Shown here one piece after another: positions 1 to 4,861 of a DNA stretch of 7,808 nucleotides. The translations under genes and the position numbers were made by a program. The stretch covers positions 1 through 7,808 of the forward strand of contig JASHSO010000057.1 in the NCBI GenBank assembly GCA_030038715.1, read 5' to 3'. The notes under the pieces are model-generated. The model worked only from the letters and a program-made list of their open reading frames with translations. It was not told the origin of the DNA and ran no database searches. Positions within the stretch are counted from its first letter, which is position 1. Each line of letters begins with the position of its first letter. Origin of the DNA: Streptosporangiaceae bacterium. Its GTDB lineage: Bacteria; Actinomycetota; Actinomycetes; Streptosporangiales; Streptosporangiaceae.

Positions 1-219
1 GGCAGCACAAATCCGACGCTAAATAGGATAATAAGTGCACATGCTAGCCACATGCAGGGCAGCCTAGCCTGTCAGGTACGGCGCCCGGTTATAAATTGCA
101 ACATCAGCCTCGCCAGCAACAGCCCCGACCCTCTTCGGCCGTGGCCGGGGATGTCCAAGATCCAGAAATGGCGGCCCGCGGCGGGACTGGGGCTGAGATT
201 CGCTCGTGATCGGGCCGGC
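1..219. other. Gene-free left flank, partly AT-rich
   Basis: No convincing coding region is seen. Positions 1-115 are clearly more AT-rich than the rest of the window, for example around 21-35 and 89-104. A 7-bp direct repeat, CACATGC, occurs at 38-44 and 49-55, one helical turn apart. Further right, next to the end of the minus-strand TetR gene, are two GC-rich symmetric elements: CGGC-CGTG-GCCG at 136-147 and CCCGC-G-GCGGG at 175-185. Either could help end transcription of the TetR gene, but neither is followed by a T-run on that strand. Confidence 0.5.
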
Positions 220-816
220 TCAGGGCGCTGCGATCCCCTCGAAGACCAGGTCGGTGAGCTGCCTGCTGGTCTTGTCCGGGTCCAGGTTGTCGGCGTTCCC
301 GGAGCCGAGGCGGGCGAGGATCGGGCCGACGAGCAGTTCGTTGACCAGCGCCACGTCGACGTCGGTCCGAATCTCGCCAGCGGCCATGCCGCGGCGGATG
401 ATGCCGTACATGACCTCTCGGCGAGGCGTGACGATCTCCTCGAAGTAGCGCCGGTGCAGCTCGGGGAAGGCCCCCGCCTCCGCCAGCAGGGCGCGGAGCA
501 TGCTGCCGGCCCTGGCGTCGAGCGTGCGCAGGATCAGGATCGCTAGCTGGGCGGTGATGTCCTGGCGTGCGGTCGGCCCATCGAACACCGGCAGCGGCTT
601 GTTAATCGCGTCCAAGACGTCCAGGTACAACGCATCCTTCGTCTTCCAGCGCCGGTAGAGGGAGTTGCGCGACACGCCCGCGTGCTCGGCGATCATTACT
701 AGCGACAGCCCGGACAGCGTTGCTCCAGCGCTGACCAGGTCGAGGACGGCATCGACGGCCGCCACGTCGGTCCGTGGGTCTCGCTGTCGGCCGGCCGAGC
801 GCCTTGTCTGCTCCAT
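220..816 (-). CDS. TetR/AcrR-family transcriptional repressor
   Basis: This is a 198-residue DNA-binding regulator, a usual length for TetR proteins. The N-terminal helix-turn-helix covers roughly residues 20-68. Its signature is at 38-68, with the recognition-helix pattern AGVSRNSLYRRW followed by K60-D61-A62-L63. The rest is helical and would form the ligand-binding and dimer domain, typical of the TetR C-terminal families found beside efflux pumps. The gene diverges from the MFS exporter across 96 bp that contain an inverted repeat, so the likely role is ligand-released repression of the exporter and of itself. The ATG at 816 has no Shine-Dalgarno sequence, but a TANNNT box lies 6 nt upstream, which suggests a leaderless mRNA. 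The family call is firm. The inducer is unknown and the link to the exporter is inferred from position. Confidence 0.92.
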   Translation of the reverse strand: MEQTRRSAGRQRDPRTDVAAVDAVLDLVSAGATLSGLSLVMIAEHAGVSRNSLYRRWKTKDALYLDVLDAINKPLPVFDGPTARQDITAQLAILILRTLDARAGSMLRALLAEAGAFPELHRRYFEEIVTPRREVMYGIIRRGMAAGEIRTDVDVALVNELLVGPILARLGSGNADNLDPDKTSRQLTDLVFEGIAAP

Positions 817-822
817 GCCCGC

Positions 823-828
823 ATTCTA
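823..828 (-). promoter_or_regulatory. Candidate -10 box, leaderless tetR transcript
   Basis: On the minus strand this reads TAGAAT, a good actinobacterial TANNNT -10 box, ending 6 nt before the ATG at 816. The start site would then fall at or next to the A of the ATG. The absence of any Shine-Dalgarno match upstream of the ATG agrees with leaderless translation. No clear -35 was found. Confidence 0.5.
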
Positions 829-831
829 TAT

Positions 832-854
832 CGGAACAACCCTGTTGCGTTCCG
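832..854. promoter_or_regulatory. Candidate TetR operator (inverted repeat)
   Basis: Perfect 6-bp arms CGGAAC (832-837) and GTTCCG (849-854) are separated by 11 bp. Inside them AAC (838-840) and GTT (844-846) add symmetry if two bases are allowed to bulge. It lies between the divergent regulator and exporter. It overlaps the candidate exporter -35 and sits just upstream of the tetR -10, so one bound dimer could block both. Arm length and spacing suit a TetR dimer. A second, wider pair, GATACGA (855-861) and TCGTATC (892-898), lies downstream. Confidence 0.5.
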
Positions 855-874
855 GATACGACAACGGTTAGTCT
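845..874 (+). promoter_or_regulatory. Candidate promoter of the MFS exporter
   Basis: TTGCGT at 845-850 can serve as a -35 and TAGTCT at 869-874 as a -10 with an 18-bp spacer. The start site would be near 881, leaving a leader of about 32 nt that includes the Shine-Dalgarno AAGGAAAG at 901-908. The -35 match is modest. The placement is supported mainly by the overlapping inverted repeat. Confidence 0.4.
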
Positions 875-912
875 TGTGGAACAGATCTGCTTCGTATCAT
901 AAGGAAAGCGCC

Positions 913-2448
913 ATGACCCTGAACCGACACGCTGGCGATGCCACTACCACCTCGCTGCCACCCAGGTCTCGAGCAGGCGTTCACTGGGGCGTGCTGACCG
1001 TCTGCGCCGTCGCGCAGTTCATGGTCGTACTCGACGTGTCAATAGTGAACGTCGCGCTCCCGCAGATGCGACACGACTTGGGGCTGTCCATCAGCGCTGA
1101 ACAGTGGGTCGTCAACGCATACACGCTGACCTTCGCCGGCTTTCTCATGCTCGGCGGCCGGGCTGCTGACCTGTTCGGCCGACGGCGGGCGTTCCTGGTC
1201 GGCCTGGCGCTGTTCACCGCCGCTAGCCTGTTCGGAGGACTGGCACAGACCAGCACCTGGCTGATCACCGCTCGCGCCGCCCAGGGGCTGGGCGGCGCGG
1301 TGCTGGCCCCAACCTCGCTCAGCCTGCTCACATCGACATTTACCGGGATGACCGAGCGCCGTAGGGCCATGGGCGTCTGGTCGGCCACAGCGGCCAGCGG
1401 CGCCGCTGCGGGAGTGCTCGCCGGCGGGCTGCTGACCGACCTTCTCGACTGGCGATGGGTGCTGTTCGTCAACGTGCCCATCGGGTTGATCATGCTGGTC
1501 GTGGCGCCGCGGGTGTTGACCGAGTCGCAGGGCGCGCAGTCCAGGGCGCGGCTGGACATCGAGGGTGCAGTCAGCATTACCGCTGGCCTCGCCCTGATCG
1601 TTTACGGCATCATCGGGACCGACAGCACCTCGTGGGCGTCGACACAGACCATCATGGCGCTGGCTGGCGGGGCGGCGTTCCTGATCGCTGCGCTGGTCAT
1701 CGAGTCCAGGGTTGCCGCCAGCCCGCTGGTGCCGCTCGGCATCTTCCGCCGCCGTTCGCTACCCGCCGCGAACGGAATCGCAGTGACCGTCGGGGCCGGG
1801 CTGTTCGGCATGTACTTCTTCATCTCTCTGTACCTGCAGCAGGTGGTGGGATTCAGCCCGCTGCGCACTGGCCTGGCCATCCTTCCCGCGGGCACGATGA
1901 CACTGGCCGGGGCTCTGGCTGCTCCCCGGCTCGTCGCCAAGATCGGACCTCGTCGGCAGCTAGTGCTTGGGCCGGCCCTGTCGGCAGCCGGCCTGCTATG
2001 GATGTCGCTGCTGTCCTTCGGCGACGGCTACTGGACCCACATGTTTGTGCCGCTCGCGCTGTTCGGCCTCGGCATCGGCACCACGTTCGTGCCCATGACG
2101 CTCACGGCAACAGCCGACGTCCCGCCGAGCGAGGCTGGCCTGGCCGCCGGCCTGGTCAATACCACCAGGCAGGTCGGCGGCGCCGTTGGCCTAGCGGTAC
2201 TCGCCACGCTCGCCGCGAGCGCCAGTCGAGCTGATCGCGGCTTCGGCCACCCAGGGCAGTTCGGCCACTCAGTGCAGGCAGTCCTCACCGTCGGCTACGA
2301 CCGGGCATTCCTCGCAGCCGGACTCGTGCTGCTCGTCGGCGCGGGCCTCGCCCTACTCATCCGCACTCCGGCCCAAGCAGTCGGGTCCGCCAGCACTAGT
2401 AGCCCGGCCAGTCACGACACCGCGCAGCGCGAGCCGGCGCTCAGGTGA
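913..2448 (+). CDS. DHA2-family MFS multidrug exporter, 14 TM (EmrB/QacA type)
   Basis: This 511-residue inner-membrane drug/H+ antiporter begins with a short cytoplasmic tail. Helix 1 runs through residues 25-50 and carries the family motif LDVSIVNVALP at 40-50. A motif A-like loop (GRAADLFGRRRAF) lies at 82-94, and the motif C helix, rich in Gly and Ala, near 158-173. It is followed by the DHA2 signature W-R-W-V-L-F-V-N-V-P-I-G at 180-191. Hydrophobic segments continue to about residue 483, consistent with 14 helices, and the tail is polar. I chose the ATG at 913 because AAGGAAAG (901-908) precedes it. A TTG at 874 is in frame but would sit inside the promoter. The divergent TetR gene is the probable regulator. 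Substrates cannot be read from sequence. Confidence 0.93.
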   Translation: MTLNRHAGDATTTSLPPRSRAGVHWGVLTVCAVAQFMVVLDVSIVNVALPQMRHDLGLSISAEQWVVNAYTLTFAGFLMLGGRAADLFGRRRAFLVGLALFTAASLFGGLAQTSTWLITARAAQGLGGAVLAPTSLSLLTSTFTGMTERRRAMGVWSATAASGAAAGVLAGGLLTDLLDWRWVLFVNVPIGLIMLVVAPRVLTESQGAQSRARLDIEGAVSITAGLALIVYGIIGTDSTSWASTQTIMALAGGAAFLIAALVIESRVAASPLVPLGIFRRRSLPAANGIAVTVGAGLFGMYFFISLYLQQVVGFSPLRTGLAILPAGTMTLAGALAAPRLVAKIGPRRQLVLGPALSAAGLLWMSLLSFGDGYWTHMFVPLALFGLGIGTTFVPMTLTATADVPPSEAGLAAGLVNTTRQVGGAVGLAVLATLAASASRADRGFGHPGQFGHSVQAVLTVGYDRAFLAAGLVLLVGAGLALLIRTPAQAVGSASTSSPASHDTAQREPALR

Positions 2449-2536
2449 CCGCACCCGGCCGAGCCAGCGGCGCGGCCGCGATCCCTGACCGGCTCGCTGC
2501 CGCATCCCGGTTGTCGAATGGGGTGATGGCGGTGAC

Positions 2537-2574
2537 GGGCCGCCAGACGCATCGGCCTGACAGTCAGGCGGCCC
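2537..2574. repeat. 8-bp inverted repeat with nested palindrome
   Basis: GGGCCGCC (2537-2544) and GGCGGCCC (2567-2574) are perfect complements around a 22-nt loop. A second perfect symmetric element, GCCTGAC-A-GTCAGGC (2555-2569), lies within and shares three bases with the right arm, so the two hairpins exclude each other in RNA. It is 88 nt past the exporter stop and could act as its terminator, although no T-run follows. It also covers the -35 of the next operon. Confidence 0.55.
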
Positions 2575-2585
2575 TGGCATAACCT
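2557..2585 (+). promoter_or_regulatory. Candidate promoter of the metallopeptidase operon, -35 inside a palindrome
   Basis: CTGACA at 2557-2562 matches the -35 consensus TTGACA at five of six bases. TAACCT at 2580-2585 fits the TANNNT -10, and the spacer is exactly 17 bp. Transcription would start near 2592, giving a leader of about 35 nt with GGGAG at 2614-2618. The symmetric element at 2555-2569 covers the whole -35 box, as expected of a repressor operator. This suggests the two downstream genes are transcribed separately from the exporter. Confidence 0.55.
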
Positions 2586-2626
2586 GGCGGCGTCGGGCAC
2601 ACCCGCCAACCCCGGGAGCTGAAGCC

Positions 2627-3694
2627 ATGCGGTTGCGGTTATTCGCCGGCCTCGCCAGGCTGTTGCCTAGGCGTGCGGTCGGCCGCACTGGGCAGCCTGC
2701 CGACCGTCCGGCCGACGAGCGACCCGGCAAGCCGTCGGCGAGCCCCGGACGGCATCGTCGGCGCCGGGTAACGGCCCGGGCCCGCCCGTTGCGGTTGCGT
2801 CCCGACCCTGGCCCGGGCGCGATCGGCAGTGGAGCTTCCGCCGAGACCGGTGCGCCAGCAGTGCCCGGGAGCCTTGTCCGCCCGCCGCGCAGGCCTGCGG
2901 TCACCAGGCGGGCCCGGGAACCTGCCGATGACATCGTGGCGTCCGGCACGAGTGGTGCTGCCAGGGCGGCTGTCAGGATCAGGACCGCCAGCCTCGATCA
3001 AGCCGACGCGGTTCCGACGGCCGAAGCCGATCTACAGCCGGAAGAGGTCGCCGCGGCAGCCATGCCGTGGTATCAGGTCTCGGCGGCGAGCAGGGCGGCT
3101 GCCGGACTCCGTCATTGCGGCTGCCTGGAGGACGTCCTGCACAGGGAGTGGGCGGCAGGCGAAGAACCCGTGCCCCAGTCAGTCACGGCGATCCGCCGGC
3201 TTGCCGAGCTACCGCAGCTCATCAAGGAGAAGCTGGTTGCCGGGCTCGATGCCATCTACGTGGGCGCCGGGGGAGTGCCCGACCTGGACGACATGGGCGG
3301 GTTGAAGGACGTGCCGTTGCCGTCGGGGCGTGCCACCTGGGACGTCTGCGCTGGTGCGTACGGCGATAGGAAGATCGTTGTCGGGTCTCGCCCGTCACCG
3401 ACGCCCGACGTCATGTGCCATGAGGTCGGCCACGCCCTCGACGACATCGACGGGTCCGGTGCGGCATGGCAGTCGGACTCGCCGGACTTCTGCGCGCTGT
3501 ACGAGCGCTGCCAGCCGCAGTTGGCCAGCGACTTGCACAAGCAGGAGGGGACGATCGGCCGCCGGGAGTTCTTCGCCGACGCGTTTGCCGCGATTGCGTC
3601 GAGCCAGCGTCCGGCGCTCGTCGACATGCTGACAGGCAATACCAGGGCGGCGCTCGACGTGATGCTCTACTTCAACGTGCGCTATGGCATGTAA
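2627..3694 (+). CDS. ATLF/PPEP-like zinc metallopeptidase with disordered basic N-terminus
   Basis: This 355-residue predicted metalloendopeptidase has two parts. Residues 1-145 are low in complexity: the first 120 hold 26 Arg and 16 Pro, with no clear signal peptide. Residues about 190-355 look like the catalytic domain of anthrax lethal factor and clostridial Pro-Pro endopeptidases. They show an IYVGAGGVPDLDDMGGLKDVP stretch at 210-230, the zinc motif H265-E266-V-G-H269 within HEVGHALDD, and a second motif EFFADAF with E314 as the likely third zinc ligand. The catalytic Tyr that precedes this Glu in lethal factor is not evident; I310 sits near that place. The ATG at 2627 has GGGAG 8 nt upstream; later in-frame starts lack one. 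It is probably co-transcribed with the next gene. The fold call comes from remembered motifs. Substrate and cellular site are unknown. Confidence 0.72.
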   Translation: MRLRLFAGLARLLPRRAVGRTGQPADRPADERPGKPSASPGRHRRRRVTARARPLRLRPDPGPGAIGSGASAETGAPAVPGSLVRPPRRPAVTRRAREPADDIVASGTSGAARAAVRIRTASLDQADAVPTAEADLQPEEVAAAAMPWYQVSAASRAAAGLRHCGCLEDVLHREWAAGEEPVPQSVTAIRRLAELPQLIKEKLVAGLDAIYVGAGGVPDLDDMGGLKDVPLPSGRATWDVCAGAYGDRKIVVGSRPSPTPDVMCHEVGHALDDIDGSGAAWQSDSPDFCALYERCQPQLASDLHKQEGTIGRREFFADAFAAIASSQRPALVDMLTGNTRAALDVMLYFNVRYGM

Positions 3695-3709
3695 TGAGGT
3701 CGTGACGCG

Positions 3710-3976
3710 ATGGATGTGATCCGGCTAGCCAACGGAAACCTGCTCGTCCCGGAGTACGTGGTCAGTGCTGACGGGCAGTTCCTCGGCGATGCCTATGTGG
3801 AGATAGGCCCCGACCATGCCGAGTACAGTCGGCTAGCTGCCGACGCGGTTAGTGAGCAGGAGGACGAAGACCGGCGGACGCGCTGGCGCGAAGGCGACGA
3901 GTCGCTACGCACTGAGTTCCTTGACTTCCTTGCCCGCCACGGCGCAGACGGAGGCTGGCACGACGACAATCGCTGA
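3710..3976 (+). CDS. Small acidic protein downstream of the metallopeptidase, unknown function
   Basis: The product has 88 residues, with 21 Asp/Glu, 9 Arg and no Lys, giving a net charge near -12. It opens with LANGNLLVPEYVV (6-18), followed by VEIGPDHAEY (30-39), which looks like a small beta-rich unit. A charged, probably helical stretch follows at 41-76. No catalytic motif, signal peptide or membrane segment is seen. The ATG at 3710 lies 15 nt after the metallopeptidase stop, with GAGG at 3696-3699, so the two genes almost certainly share a transcript. The pairing suggests a partner of the peptidase: an inhibitor or immunity-type protein, or a chaperone that binds its basic N-terminus. 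That role is inference from position and charge only. I do not recognise a named family. Confidence 0.75.
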   Translation: MDVIRLANGNLLVPEYVVSADGQFLGDAYVEIGPDHAEYSRLAADAVSEQEDEDRRTRWREGDESLRTEFLDFLARHGADGGWHDDNR

Positions 3977-4049
3977 CGCCGCCGTACCCTGATTCGCTCG
4001 TCTGCGCTGCGGGTGGAATGTCGGTTGTTCGCGCTGCCCGCGCGCCGTG

Positions 4050-4250
4050 TCAGTCGCCCGCGCCGTCGGAGTTCGCGCGACCGTCGAGCAACTGGCGAAC
4101 TTCGGCTTCTCTGAATCGGCGGTGGCCGCCCGGTGTGCGGATGCTGCTGATCCGACCGGAAGCCGCCCACCGTGTGACAGTCTTGGGGTCCACCCTGAAG
4201 AGCGCGGCTACCTCGCCCGGCGTGAGCAGTCGCTCACTACTACCCTCCAT
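4050..4250 (-). CDS. bldC: BldC-family MerR-like DNA-binding regulator
   Basis: This 66-residue single-domain winged helix-turn-helix protein is close in length to the ~69-residue BldC of Streptomyces. The helix-turn-helix is LLTPGEVAALFRVDPKTVTRW at 8-28, and the wing is RTPGGHRRFREAEVRQLL at 38-55. Both match the BldC signature. Known BldC binds AT-rich direct repeats as head-to-tail filaments and controls developmental genes. This copy reads TPGGHRRF where I recall TLGGHRRY in Streptomyces BldC, so it may be a paralogue. The ATG at 4250 is supported by a strong Shine-Dalgarno, GGAGGGG on the minus strand at 4256-4262, with 5-nt spacing. It converges on the acidic-protein gene across 73 bp and diverges from the DUF4229 gene. 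The family is firm; orthology to bldC is not. Confidence 0.85.
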   Translation of the reverse strand: MEGSSERLLTPGEVAALFRVDPKTVTRWAASGRISSIRTPGGHRRFREAEVRQLLDGRANSDGAGD

Positions 4251-4606
4251 CGTGTCCCCTCCAAAAGAGCGCCCTCTGACGTGCTCACATTGTGGCAGAA
4301 GTTTGCGAACTTAGAGCCTAAACAGCAGTTTTATCCCTCGATTTGCAACATTTCGCTTGATCGTTCAGGCAGGCTGGTGCGCTCCGTAATGGACCGGTCA
4401 CGAGGCGCGGGGACGGGCAACGGGCGTGCTATTGAGCCGTGCCCTCCAGCCCGGGGTGGCGCCAGGACCGTGATCACGTAAAGTTTCGGGCCCTATAGCG
4501 GCCGCAAATTTACCTCCTAAGCGGTCGGGCGTCGGACACTGCCCAGGCGGCCGCCTCCGCTCCCGATCCCGTGACTTGCTTGCCGCTGCATTAGGCTGAA
4601 GGCGTC
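4251..4606. other. Intergenic region between divergent bldC-like and DUF4229 genes
   Basis: These 356 bp carry no convincing gene. There are two AT-rich islands (about 4285-4360 and 4478-4520) in otherwise GC-rich DNA. Symmetric elements include AAGTT-TGCG-AACTT (4299-4312), the perfect 10-bp CGTGATCACG (4469-4478), an imperfect repeat with arms GTAAA (4478-4482) and TTTAC (4509-4513), and the perfect 12-bp AGGCGGCCGCCT (4545-4556). A minus-strand TAGGCT (4315-4320) is a candidate -10 for the bldC-like gene, but without a -35. ATTTGCAAC (4341-4349) is followed directly by ATTTCGCTT (4350-4358), a 9-bp-phased AT-rich pair. Confidence 0.55.
4592..4597 (+). promoter_or_regulatory. Candidate -10 box of the DUF4229 gene
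   Basis: TAGGCT fits the actinobacterial -10 and ends 9 nt before the ATG at 4607, so the transcript would have almost no leader. A weak -35, GTGACT (4571-4576), sits at a short 15-bp spacing. The same hexamer occurs on the opposite strand at 4315-4320, facing the bldC-like gene. Confidence 0.4.
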
Positions 4607-4849
4607 ATGCGCGCCACGTTCTCCTATACGGTCCTCCGGCTGGCGATCTTCGCCGCCGTGGTGCTGATTCTGGCGCTGGCCGGAGTGCACGGATTCCTCC
4701 TGTTGCTGGTCGCGGCCGCCGTCAGCGCGCTTATCAGCCTGGTGGCACTGTCCAGGCTGCGCAGCTCGATGTCGGCTTCGCTGACCAAGCGGATCACGCG
4801 CTTCCGCGAGCGGCTGGACGAGGGCACCAGGGCCGAAGACAGCGACTGA
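4607..4849 (+). CDS. DUF4229 family small membrane protein
   Basis: This 80-residue protein has two closely spaced hydrophobic segments, about residues 9-26 and 30-48, joined by a short VHG turn. A basic amphipathic tail, SRLRSSMSASLTKRITRFRERL at 49-70, is followed by an acidic end. The layout and the tail pattern ending in RFRERLDEGTRAED match DUF4229 proteins, small actinobacterial membrane proteins of unknown function, so both ends are probably cytoplasmic. The ATG at 4607 has GAAGG 4 nt upstream and a TAGGCT -10 just before that, so translation may be near-leaderless. It ends only 12 bp from the convergent APS kinase gene, and no clear terminator is visible between them. No functional link to either neighbour is evident. 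Confidence 0.8.
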   Translation: MRATFSYTVLRLAIFAAVVLILALAGVHGFLLLLVAAAVSALISLVALSRLRSSMSASLTKRITRFRERLDEGTRAEDSD

Positions 4850-4861
4850 CCGGCGGACCCG

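Noticed and set aside
95..104. TTGCAACAT at 96-104 is repeated at 4343-4351
   Set aside because: A single shared 9-mer without flanking similarity is too little to call a repeat or attachment site.
52..546. 164-codon plus-strand open frame over the TetR gene
   Set aside because: It is antisense to a clear TetR protein, has low-complexity translation and no ribosome-binding site. It is a GC-driven shadow.
2449..2626. Possible missed small gene between exporter and peptidase
   Set aside because: No start with a ribosome-binding site gives a plausible protein. The stretch is explained by the inverted repeat and promoter.
2353..2949. 198-codon minus-strand open frame opposite the exporter end and peptidase N-terminus
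   Set aside because: The translation is Arg/Gly/Pro-rich with no motif, and it overlaps the exporter's coding end and the promoter of the next operon. The plus-strand reading has a promoter and a Shine-Dalgarno.
4333..4477. Possible minus-strand small ORF starting GTG at 4477 toward the BldC-like gene
   Set aside because: It is about 48 codons with no Shine-Dalgarno at proper spacing and no recognisable motif.
4047..4481. 144-codon plus-strand open frame across the BldC-like gene
   Set aside because: It is antisense to the BldC signature domain and runs through the palindrome-rich intergenic DNA. No family resemblance was found.
4512..4520. Strong minus-strand AGGAGG-type ribosome-binding sequence
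   Set aside because: The nearest start downstream is a TTG that meets a stop after four codons, so no useful gene follows. It is probably chance.
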